Program-made: the position numbers and the translations under genes
NCBI RefSeq assembly: GCF_900177685.1
Contig: NZ_FXAY01000002.1
Location: 248,001-312,000 of the forward strand
Direction of reading: 5' to 3'
DNA length: 64,000 bases
Source: Agreia pratensis
Lineage (GTDB): Bacteria; Actinomycetota; Actinomycetes; Actinomycetales; Microbacteriaceae
Shown: positions 57,171 through 64,000 of the stretch, piece after piece
How positions within the stretch are numbered: position 1 is the stretch's first letter
How the letters are laid out: the number at the start of each line of letters is the position of its first letter
The notes under the pieces: generated by a model
The model's input: the letters and a program-made list of their open reading frames with translations, nothing else
Told to the model about the DNA's origin: nothing
Databases searched by the model: none

Positions 57171-57616
57171 GGTGTCTTCGCCTCCGCTCGCCCTTCGAAT
57201 TCGGTGTCTTCGCCCGAGCCGTCTTCAGCCTCGTTGCTCGCCTCGTCGTCGATCGAGCTGTCGGCGCCGCCCACGGCCACGTCGGCTTCGTCGCTCGTGA
57301 TGACGTCGGCTCGGGCGATGCGCCACGAGCGGTAGATGAGTGCGAGCAGGAATGCGGAGACGCCGAAGGTGATGACGATGGCGGTGAGGATGAGCGCCTC
57401 GGGCAGCGGGTCGTGCATCTCGGATGGCTCGACGCCGTCGGCCACGATAGGGGCGAGGCCCGCGGGCCCCGCGATGATCAGGATGAGCAGGTTGGTGGCG
57501 TTGCCCACCAGCAGGAAGCCGAGCAGCATGCGCGTCATGCTGCGCCCGAGTAGAAGGTAGACACCGCCGGCATACAGCACGGCCATCAGCAGAATCAGAA
57601 CCAGTGAGGCGCTCAT
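57167..57616 (-). CDS. mnhC: Na+/H+ antiporter subunit C
   Basis: A 149-residue NuoK-like subunit with three helices: LLMAVLYAGGVYLLLGRSMTRMLLGFLLVGNATNLLILI, then DPLPEALILTAIVITFGVSAFLLAL. The C-terminal tail of 45 residues is strongly acidic and absent from short MnhC proteins. ATG 57616 overlaps the stop of mnhA. Confidence 0.93.
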   Translation of the reverse strand: MSASLVLILLMAVLYAGGVYLLLGRSMTRMLLGFLLVGNATNLLILIIAGPAGLAPIVADGVEPSEMHDPLPEALILTAIVITFGVSAFLLALIYRSWRIARADVITSDEADVAVGGADSSIDDEASNEAEDGSGEDTEFEGRAEAKTP

Positions 57617-60600
57617 CGTGGGCTCCTCTCGGTGGTGGGGGGCGTGTCGGGCGTGGGCTCGTCGGGCGTGTGGCTCAGCGTGTTGACCTCGTGGGCGCCG
57701 GGAATGCCGTCGTCGGGTGAGCTCTCGTCGCCGTGGTCTTCTTCTTGTTGCCTGTCGATCTCTGCGCCGAGACTTCGGAGGATGTCGAGAGCAAGACCCA
57801 CGACCACCAGGTAGACGCCGATGTCGAACAGGGTCGAGGTCACGAACTCGATGTGGCCGATCACGGGGAGCTCGGCCTCGAACCACGTCGAGGTGAGCGC
57901 GTCGACGCCGAAGAAGATCGGCACGAGGGCCGTGCCGCCCGCAAACAGAACACCGAAGCCGAGCAGTTTTCCGGCGTCGATGGGCGCGGCCTCACCGAGT
58001 TCGAAGCGTCCTGCAGCGAGGTATCGGGCAACGAAGGCGAGCCCGGCGACGAGGCCTCCGGCGAATCCGCCGCCGGGAATGTTGTGGCCGGCGAACAGCA
58101 GATAGACCGACACGATGATGGCCGAGTGGAACAGCAGGCGCACGACGACCTCGAGAATGATCGACCTGTTCTCGGGTGCGAGCGTCTTGCCGGCGAGCAG
58201 CCACGGTGTGCGCTGGTTGCCTTTCTCCTGTGATGGAGCCGCGCCGTCGGGGGTCGCCCCAGCGCTCGTGGTCGCCTCGATCGGAGCCTCGGCCATGCGC
58301 TTGCGATGGGCGAACCAACGCGGTCGCTCGGTCTCGGGCCCCAGCCTCGGCATGTCGCTGCTGCGGCGAGACAGGAACACCAGGCTGGCGACACCGGTGG
58401 CGGCCACCACGAGCACACTCATCTCGCCCAGGGTGTCCCATCCGCGGATGTCGACCAGCAGAACGTTCACGACGTTGCGGCCGTGGCCTCCTTCGTAGGC
58501 GAGTTCGGGGAAGCGAAGCGAGATGGGCTCGGCGATGCGCGAGCCGAGGGCGACGACGGCGACGACAGACATCAGGATGCCGACGCTCACGCCGATGACC
58601 GCTCGAACGATGCGGTGTCGTCTGCCGTGATCCTGCCCGATGGCCGACGGAAGGCGGCGCAGTACGAGTACGAAGGTGACGAGGGTGACCGTCTCGACGA
58701 GGGCTTGGGTCAGCGCGAGATCGGCGGCGCCCTGCAATGCGAAGAGCGCGGCCATGCCGTAGCCGGTCACGCCGACGAGCACCACGGCCATGAAGCGCTT
58801 ATGGGCGCGGGCGGCAGCGATCGTGGCGACGCCCATGACGATGGCGATGGGCAGCTGAGCGGGGGAGTCCCAGGGTCTGAACGAGCCGGGCAGTTCGCCG
58901 ACCAGGGCGAGCGCCGTTCCTACAGCGGCCACGAGCACGACGAGGATGGTCGCGACGTAGATCGGCAGGGATCCCGTCTGAGTGAGGCGGGTGAGTCGCA
59001 CAGCCCCGCGATCCACGAGGTGCACGATGCGGCTGTAACCACGCGCAGAGTCGATCAACGCCGGTACGCGGCCCTGGATGGCGGAGATCCGGGTTCGTGC
59101 GGCGAAGAGGGCTAGTCCGAGAACGAGGGTGACCGCCGAGATACCGAGGGCCGGTTCGAGACCGTGCCAGAGGGCGAGATGGGCCGCATCCGGAGTCTCT
59201 GCCGAGACAGCCGACGCTTCGCCGCTGAGCGGAGGCACGGTGTCGGCATACTGGCCGAAGAGCGGATCGAGCAGTGGTGAGGCGATGCCGAGGCCGAGGC
59301 TCATGACCGCCAGGATGGCCGGCGAGACGAGAAAGTCGACGTGCTCGTGCACGAACTCTGCGGGCTCGATGCCGGGCTTCGACGCGAACGCTCCCCACAG
59401 AAAACGGGCGGTGTAGGCGACGGTCAGTACCGATCCGAGGGCGACGCCGATCAGGGCGACGAGCCCGAGCGGGGCGCCGTGTTCCGCGTCTTCGAGCAGC
59501 GCGGTGAACACCGCCTCTTTCGCGACGAAACCGAGCATAGGTGGAAGCCCCGCCATCGACGCCGCCGCGAGCGTGGCGACGACAGCCAGGAGCGGCGCCT
59601 GCCGACCGAGCCCGCTGATCTTGCGCAGGTCGCGGGTGCCGAGGCGATTGTCGATGATGCCGACGACGAGGAACAGCGTGGCCTTGAAGAGGGCGTGGCC
59701 CGTGATCAGGGTGATGCCGGCGAGGGCGGCGTTGCGGGTGCCGTAGCCCACGACCACGGTGAGGAAGCCGAGCTGGCTGACCGTTCCGTAGGCGAGCAGC
59801 AGTTTGAGGTCGTGCTGGCGGAGGGCACGCCATCCGCCGACCAGCATGGTCAGAACGCCGATGCCGACAAGCAGCGGCCGCCATCCCGGTGTCTCACCGA
59901 ACGCGGGAACCAGCAGTGCGATCAAGAAGATGCCGGCCTTGACCATCGCCGCTGCGTGCAGATATGCACTCACGGGTGTCGGTGCGGCCATGGCCGAAGG
60001 CAGCCAGAAGTGCAGGGGTACCTGGGCCGACTTTGAGAGGGCTCCGGCGAGTACGAGGAGCACGGCCACCGTGATGAGTCCGGATGCCTGCGGCGGGTCG
60101 GCGACGATCTCCGATACCCGGGTGGTGCCGGATTCGACGGCCAGGATGACGACGCCCACCAGCATGGCGAGGCCGCCGGCCGTGGTGACGAGCAGCGCCT
60201 GGAGTGCGGCGCCACGGCTCTTGCGCTTCGCTGTGTACTGACCGATGAGCAGATACGAGAAGACGGTCGTCGCCTCCCAGAACATGAAGAGCACGTAGAT
60301 GTCGTCGCTGACGACGAGTCCGAACATGGCACCGGCGAAGGCGAGGAGCACACCGCTGAATCGGCCGAGACCGTCTTCGCCTCGGCGGAAGTAGCGACCG
60401 CAGTAGAGCACGACGAGCGCACCGACACCGGTGACGATGAGGGCCATCGTGAGTGACAGCGGGTCGAGCCGAAAAGCGAGGGCGAGATCGAGCTGCGGAA
60501 CCCAGGGATGCAGTTCGGTGGGGGTCTCGCCGCGGACGACCGCGGGAATCTGCAGGAGCAGCCAGGCGAAGACGGCGGCCGGAACCGCGGCCGCGACCAC

Positions 60601-60681
60601 GAACATCCGGGGGCCGAAGCGGGCGGTGAGTGATGGCAGAACAAGACCGGCGAGGGCGAAGCCGACGAGAGAGATGATCAT
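57613..60681 (-). CDS. mnhA: Na+/H+ antiporter subunit A/B fusion
   Basis: A 1022-residue protein. The N-terminal 500 residues are the NuoL-like proton channel with FEATTVFSYLLIGQYTAKR-type helix (here FWEATTVFSYLLIG), KSAQVPLHFWLPSAMAAPTPVSAYLHAA and HDLKLLLAYGTVSQLGFL. A MnhA-specific middle part follows. The C-terminal 150 residues (VVRLLFHSAIIVSVYLLFAGHNIPGGGFAGGLVAGLAFVARYLAAG) are MnhB, so A and B are one polypeptide, explaining the six-gene operon. First gene; exchange of sodium for protons, pH and salt tolerance. Confidence 0.95.
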   Translation of the reverse strand: MIISLVGFALAGLVLPSLTARFGPRMFVVAAAVPAAVFAWLLLQIPAVVRGETPTELHPWVPQLDLALAFRLDPLSLTMALIVTGVGALVVLYCGRYFRRGEDGLGRFSGVLLAFAGAMFGLVVSDDIYVLFMFWEATTVFSYLLIGQYTAKRKSRGAALQALLVTTAGGLAMLVGVVILAVESGTTRVSEIVADPPQASGLITVAVLLVLAGALSKSAQVPLHFWLPSAMAAPTPVSAYLHAAAMVKAGIFLIALLVPAFGETPGWRPLLVGIGVLTMLVGGWRALRQHDLKLLLAYGTVSQLGFLTVVVGYGTRNAALAGITLITGHALFKATLFLVVGIIDNRLGTRDLRKISGLGRQAPLLAVVATLAAASMAGLPPMLGFVAKEAVFTALLEDAEHGAPLGLVALIGVALGSVLTVAYTARFLWGAFASKPGIEPAEFVHEHVDFLVSPAILAVMSLGLGIASPLLDPLFGQYADTVPPLSGEASAVSAETPDAAHLALWHGLEPALGISAVTLVLGLALFAARTRISAIQGRVPALIDSARGYSRIVHLVDRGAVRLTRLTQTGSLPIYVATILVVLVAAVGTALALVGELPGSFRPWDSPAQLPIAIVMGVATIAAARAHKRFMAVVLVGVTGYGMAALFALQGAADLALTQALVETVTLVTFVLVLRRLPSAIGQDHGRRHRIVRAVIGVSVGILMSVVAVVALGSRIAEPISLRFPELAYEGGHGRNVVNVLLVDIRGWDTLGEMSVLVVAATGVASLVFLSRRSSDMPRLGPETERPRWFAHRKRMAEAPIEATTSAGATPDGAAPSQEKGNQRTPWLLAGKTLAPENRSIILEVVVRLLFHSAIIVSVYLLFAGHNIPGGGFAGGLVAGLAFVARYLAAGRFELGEAAPIDAGKLLGFGVLFAGGTALVPIFFGVDALTSTWFEAELPVIGHIEFVTSTLFDIGVYLVVVGLALDILRSLGAEIDRQQEEDHGDESSPDDGIPGAHEVNTLSHTPDEPTPDTPPTTERSPR

Positions 60682-60864
60682 TGCGGCTCCCTCAGATAGT
60701 CAAGCCGGGGAACGGTTCGCGCCCGGTCGCAAGCGGCCGTGTGGAGTTCCAGTCTACGGGCGCGAGGGAGATGAATGCCCCGGATGGCATAAGTTCTGCG
60801 AGATTGGCGACGAGGAGCCGCAGCCCGAGCAGCGATCACTCACGGGTCGAGCTGCGGCCTTGGC

Positions 60865-61581
60865 TCAAGCGGAGGGAGCGGTCGAGGTGAGCTGCGGGTA
60901 CAGCGCCTCGAGCGGAGCCGAGAGCCCTGCCTTCACCTGAACGCTTGTGTCGTCGGCGAGAACTTCGAACTCTCGCGCTTCGAGACCGTCGTACGCTCGG
61001 GCGACGATGTCAGCCGGATCAGCTTTGGGGGCGGTGACACCCTCGGTCATCGGGGTGTCCGCGTAGCCGAGGTGCAGCCCGACCACGTGGGTTCCCTGGG
61101 GTGCCAGCTCCAGGCGCAGCGAGTTGGTCGCCGACCAGAAAGCCGCCTTCGATGCGCTGTAGGCGCCGGCCACTCCGAGCCAGCTCAGCGCCGAGTGCAC
61201 GTCGACGAGTGAGCCTCCGCCGTTGCGACCGAGAACGTCGGCGAACTCTCGGGCGACCGAGACGGCGCCGAAGAAGTTGGTCTCGAACACGCGACGCAGT
61301 GCCGTGGAATCCCCGAGCATGGGCACGTCGCCTGCCACGCCGGCATTGTTGACGAGGATGGTCGTGTCGGACGCGATGCGGGCCGCCGCTCTCACGGAGT
61401 CTTCGTCGGTGACGTCGAGCGTCAGTGGCACGATCCGGCTGTCGGACCAATCGCGAGGCGTCCTGGCCGAGGCGTAGACCTTGATCGCGCCGCGCTCGAG
61501 CGCCTGGGTCACGAACTCGCGACCGAGGCCTCCGTTTGCCCCCGTGACGAGAACCACTGCGCCGCCGATGTCTGTTGTCAT
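60865..61581 (-). CDS. Short-chain dehydrogenase/reductase
   Basis: A 238-residue SDR. Cofactor motif TGANGGLGREF near residues 14-24, NNAGVAG near 85, catalytic Ser in DVHSALSWLGVAG and the YSASKAA active-site Tyr/Lys. The classical length and NAD(P)-binding pattern are intact. The start is ATG 61581 (MTTDIGGAVVLVTG), or ATG 61590 three codons earlier. Divergent from the HxlR regulator, so the pair is probably an inducible quinone, aldehyde or xenobiotic reductase unit. Confidence 0.92.
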   Translation of the reverse strand: MTTDIGGAVVLVTGANGGLGREFVTQALERGAIKVYASARTPRDWSDSRIVPLTLDVTDEDSVRAAARIASDTTILVNNAGVAGDVPMLGDSTALRRVFETNFFGAVSVAREFADVLGRNGGGSLVDVHSALSWLGVAGAYSASKAAFWSATNSLRLELAPQGTHVVGLHLGYADTPMTEGVTAPKADPADIVARAYDGLEAREFEVLADDTSVQVKAGLSAPLEALYPQLTSTAPSA

Positions 61582-61614
61582 GATGTCCATCTTCTTTCTG
61601 GGTTGGAATTCACA

Positions 61615-61630
61615 ACCTAGCACCCTAGGT
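61615..61630. promoter_or_regulatory. HxlR operator candidate between SDR and HxlR genes
   Basis: ACCTAG (61615-61620), four bases CACC, CTAGGT (61625-61630), a 6-4-6 perfect inverted repeat in the 82-base divergent gap. A further CCAGGT half-site lies at 61644-61649. Confidence 0.6.
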
Positions 61631-61663
61631 AGCGATATCAAACCCAGGTGGTATCCTCTGAAC

Positions 61664-62128
61664 ATGACGACATCGGTTCTGGGCAAAGATCCTCTCTGTC
61701 CCGTGGCGCGCAGCCTCGAGGTGCTCGGCGAGAAGTGGACGATCCTCGTGGTGCGGGAAGCCTTGGCCGGGGTGACGAGGTTCTCCGACTTTCAACAGCG
61801 ACTCGGGGTCGCCAAAGACGTCCTGGCGGCTCGGTTGTCGACCCTCGTCGAGTTCGACGTCCTCGAAAAACGCTCCTACCGTGCCGAGGGTGAGCGCGAG
61901 CGCTCGGAGTATCTGCTCACCGATGCGGGGCGAGACCTCGGCCTCGTGCTGGCGAGTATGGCGCAGTGGAGCGACAGACATCGGCCCACAGGGTTCGGCC
62001 CTGTCGTCGAGCACCGCGAGACCGCGACGAATGACACACTCCACATCGCGTTCGTGACGAGCGGAGGACGAGAGGTCGCTCCAGACGCGGTGGAGCGCGT
62101 TACCGTGCCGGCGCGCTCGCCTCGTTGA
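61664..62128 (+). CDS. HxlR family transcriptional regulator
   Basis: A 154-residue winged-helix regulator. DPLCPVARSLEVLGEKWTILVVREALAGVTRFSDFQQRLGVAKDVLAARLSTLVEFDVLEKRSY is the full HxlR domain, with Cys14 and the GEKWT..L..R.. motif. HxlR proteins often sense aldehydes or oxidants through the N-terminal Cys; here that is only family-based. Divergent from the SDR gene; its 3' end overlaps the convergent idi gene by 29 bases. Confidence 0.92.
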   Translation: MTTSVLGKDPLCPVARSLEVLGEKWTILVVREALAGVTRFSDFQQRLGVAKDVLAARLSTLVEFDVLEKRSYRAEGERERSEYLLTDAGRDLGLVLASMAQWSDRHRPTGFGPVVEHRETATNDTLHIAFVTSGGREVAPDAVERVTVPARSPR

Positions 62129-62636
62129 GCAGTGGAAGCTGGAGAGTCAGCCACGGACTGAACGCCCACGGTGTGCTGGCGACAGCGGAGACGAGAGAGC
62201 CCGCGTCGACCCAGTTCCATTCGGCGACCTCGTCGGGACTGGCCGCGATATCGTCGCGCGTGGTGGCGGTGAACACGGGGCAGATCTCGTATTCGACGAT
62301 GCCGGATGCGTCGGTCGCCCGGTAGCGGAAGTCCGGCAGCACCAGGGTCACGTTCTCGAGCGTGATGCCCAGTTCGCGTTCCGCGCGTCGGGCGACGGCG
62401 TCGGTCATCTGCTCTCCCGGAGAGGGGTGGCCACAGAAAGAATTCGTCCAGACGCCCGGCCAAGCCACCTTGGCGAGCGAGCGTCGAGTCACGAGAATCC
62501 GACCCCGTTCATCGAAGACATGGCACGAGAATGCAAGGTGCAGCGCCGTGTCTGTTGTGTGCACAGTGGCCTTGTCGGCCGTTCCGATCGGCGTTCCCTC
62601 CTCAGAAAGGAGAACCACCTGTTCGCGAGAAGACAT
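62100..62636 (-). CDS. idi: Isopentenyl-diphosphate delta-isomerase, type 1
   Basis: A 178-residue Nudix-fold enzyme that interconverts IPP and DMAPP for terpenoid synthesis. Catalytic Cys68 is in WTNSFCGHPSPGE and the second catalytic Glu115/Glu117 in IVEYEICPVF; the Nudix-like AVARRAERELG helix follows Cys68. Length matches E. coli Idi. Divergent from crtE across 139 bases holding two inverted repeats, so isoprenoid supply and carotenoid synthesis are likely co-regulated. Confidence 0.95.
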   Translation of the reverse strand: MSSREQVVLLSEEGTPIGTADKATVHTTDTALHLAFSCHVFDERGRILVTRRSLAKVAWPGVWTNSFCGHPSPGEQMTDAVARRAERELGITLENVTLVLPDFRYRATDASGIVEYEICPVFTATTRDDIAASPDEVAEWNWVDAGSLVSAVASTPWAFSPWLTLQLPLLNEASAPAR

Positions 62637-62663
62637 TGCTTCAGTCTGCCAGAGTGAGCGAAT

Positions 62664-62679
62664 AGTCAGCCGACTGACT
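62664..62679. promoter_or_regulatory. Inverted repeat in the idi/crtE gap
   Basis: AGTCAG (62664-62669), four bases, CTGACT (62674-62679), perfect. It is 28 bases upstream of idi. A second symmetric stretch, AGACAGTCT at 62748-62756 flanked by ACTTA and TAAGT, lies 20 bases before crtE. Possible sites for a carotenoid-cluster regulator. Confidence 0.5.
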
Positions 62680-62775
62680 GTTCGGGCCCGGTTTCATCGA
62701 GCAGGCAAGCCGGCATTGTGCAATCCCCCTGTCGAGGCGGACTACTTAGACAGTCTCGTAAGTTAGCCTCGGACT

Positions 62776-63846
62776 GTGGATACGCATGATCTCGTGGTGG
62801 TGACTCAGCGGCGACGGCAGCATGTCGACGCGGTTCTCGACCGCTTCTTCGGGCTCGCGAAGTCGCGGGCCTCAGGCATCGGCCCGCGCTACGTCACCCT
62901 CTGGGAGACGCTCGAGAAGAACTCCGCCGGCGGCAAGCGCTTTCGGCCGTCGATGGTCCTGGCGGCGTACGAGTCGTTCGGGGGAACCGACTCCGAGACC
63001 GCCGCATATGTCGGAGCAGCCTTCGAACTGCTGCACACCGCCCTCATCGTGCACGACGATGTGATCGACCGCGACTTCATCCGTCGCGGCGGCCCCAATG
63101 TCTCGGGAAGCTACCGCGATCTCGCCCAGACGGCAGGAATCCCCATTCCCACCGCGGAGCATCGGGGGCTCTCGGTCGCCGTCATCGCCGGCGACCTCGC
63201 CCTCTTCAACGCCTTCCGCCTGCTCGATCGCAGCGGAGTGGCAGGCGAGCTGCGCGAGCGTCTGCACGAGATTCTCGACGAGGCCATGTTCGCCTCGGCC
63301 GCCGGCGAACTGCTCGACGTCGACTTCTCTCTGCACCCAGACCCACCGTCGGTCGACGACATCGTCGACATGGAGAGACTCAAGACGGCCGTGTACTCCT
63401 TCGAGACTCCTCTGCAGGCCGGCGCCGTGCTGGCGGGAGCCGATGACGCCGCGGTGCAGGCTCTCGGATCGTTCGGTCGCAATCTCGGCATCGCCTATCA
63501 GATCGTCGACGATCTCCTGGGTGTGTTCGGAGACGAGGGCGACACCGGAAAGTCCACACTCGGCGACCTTCGCGAGGGCAAGCGCACCGTGCTGATCGCC
63601 TATGCGGCGACGACTGAGCAGTGGTCAGAGATCGAACCGCTGTTCGGCGATCCCGACCTCGATCAGCAGGGCGCGAAACGCATCCGGGCTCTGCTTGAAG
63701 AAAGCGGAGCGCGGCGCTACGCAGAGGCTCTCGCAAGCGACTTCGCCAATCGAGCCTGGGAGCATCTGGCCTCGCCCTCTCTTCCCGACTCGGTTCGCGC
63801 AGAGTTCCGCGGCTTCGTGTCGACCGTGCTGGAACGGGCCAAATGA
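62776..63846 (+). CDS. crtE: Geranylgeranyl diphosphate synthase (polyprenyl synthetase)
   Basis: A 356-residue trans-prenyltransferase that extends DMAPP with IPP to a C15-C20 allylic diphosphate. First Asp-rich motif DDVID at residues 94-98 in LLHTALIVHDDVIDRD; second Asp-rich motif DDLLG at 245-249; GGKRFRPS near 52-59 binds IPP. GTG 62776 is the only start before the conserved N-terminus. The stop overlaps the next ATG (ATGA). First gene of the carotenoid cluster. Confidence 0.94.
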   Translation: MDTHDLVVVTQRRRQHVDAVLDRFFGLAKSRASGIGPRYVTLWETLEKNSAGGKRFRPSMVLAAYESFGGTDSETAAYVGAAFELLHTALIVHDDVIDRDFIRRGGPNVSGSYRDLAQTAGIPIPTAEHRGLSVAVIAGDLALFNAFRLLDRSGVAGELRERLHEILDEAMFASAAGELLDVDFSLHPDPPSVDDIVDMERLKTAVYSFETPLQAGAVLAGADDAAVQALGSFGRNLGIAYQIVDDLLGVFGDEGDTGKSTLGDLREGKRTVLIAYAATTEQWSEIEPLFGDPDLDQQGAKRIRALLEESGARRYAEALASDFANRAWEHLASPSLPDSVRAEFRGFVSTVLERAK

Positions 63847-64000
63847 CTCAGCAACGCTCGCTCTACGACCGCGTCGCCATGGAGGCATCGGCCGTCGTCA
63901 TCCGTCGGTACTCCACCTCGTTCGGGCTCGCCTCCAAGCTCTTGGCCCAGCCCGTGCGCCAGCACGTCGAGAACATCTACGCTCTCGTGCGGCTCGCAGA
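63843..64000 (+). CDS. crtB: Phytoene synthase, 5' part (cut by window end)
   Basis: Fifty-two residues are visible from ATG 63843, which overlaps the crtE stop. They contain RRYSTSFGLASKLLAQPVRQHVENIYALVRLA, the squalene/phytoene synthase N-terminal motif (YS.SF..A..LL...R..I..IYA..R.AD). It would couple two geranylgeranyl diphosphates into phytoene. The typical order crtE-crtB-crtI continues beyond the window. Start confirmed by the ATGA overlap and the motif. Confidence 0.85.
   Translation, partial: MTQQRSLYDRVAMEASAVVIRRYSTSFGLASKLLAQPVRQHVENIYALVRLA

Noticed and set aside
57721-58233. Plus-strand open frames inside mnhA
   Set aside because: They are acidic or Arg-rich complements of the membrane protein gene and lack ribosome binding sites or motifs.

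Overview
The window is high-GC, gene-dense actinobacterial DNA. It has many ATGA or GTGA start/stop overlaps, GTG starts, lipoprotein transport systems and the start of a carotenoid cluster ordered idi / crtE / crtB. Gene content and the type of dispersed palindromic repeat (TCTCGATACG ends, CCTTCGAC...GTCGAAGG hairpins) suggest the family Microbacteriaceae. That placement is inference; no 16S rRNA lies in the window.

Layout. 1-858: the end of a CHAD-domain gene and a small HTH protein. 855-5023: a minus-strand operon for an alpha/beta hydrolase (proline iminopeptidase family), an APC amino acid permease and an acetamidase/formamidase, divergent from a FadR-type GntR regulator. 5068-13470: M18 aminopeptidase, a fused proline dehydrogenase/P5C dehydrogenase (PutA type) divergent from a LysR regulator, a DksA/TraR zinc-finger protein and aminopeptidase P. 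13654-20025: an Lrp/AsnC regulator divergent from a complete five-gene dipeptide/oligopeptide ABC operon. Together the first 20 kb form a peptide, amide and amino acid scavenging district. 20144-23088: PadR plus membrane protein, and a membrane protein plus YtrA-type GntR operon. 23266-29983: LacI regulator, sugar ABC transporter and GH31 alpha-xylosidase, probably for xyloglucan or isoprimeverose-type oligosaccharides.

30092-34067: a DctA-type dicarboxylate symporter divergent from a DcuS/DcuR-type two-component system. 34074-37681: a hypothetical gene, a GntR regulator divergent from an MFS transporter, and an EamA transporter. 37824-43828: flotillin with an NfeD-like partner, several small hypothetical genes, a PPOX-class oxidoreductase, acetolactate decarboxylase, a LuxR-type response regulator and a GlsB/YeaQ-type membrane protein. 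43851-44140: tRNA-Gly(CCC) followed by tandem 86-bp copies carrying its 3' end. 44206-46248: RDD protein and dCTP deaminase. 46277-54203: a second LacI-controlled sugar system with GH51 arabinofuranosidase and GH35 beta-galactosidase. 54231-60681: a six-gene Mrp/Mnh sodium/proton antiporter operon. 60865-62128: SDR enzyme divergent from an HxlR regulator. 62100-64000: idi, crtE and the 5' part of crtB.

The most striking non-coding signals are exact or near-exact operator palindromes in almost every divergent promoter region, each beside a different regulator family; stem-loops placed between the binding-protein gene and the next gene in both sugar operons; three copies of a 94-96 bp inverted-repeat element at gene ends; and the tandem duplication of the tRNA-Gly 3' end. 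I see no CRISPR array, phage, transposase or antiphage system. The best candidates for undescribed biology are the small membrane-protein/regulator pairs at 20.1-22.8 kb and the small protein pair at 40.3-40.9 kb.
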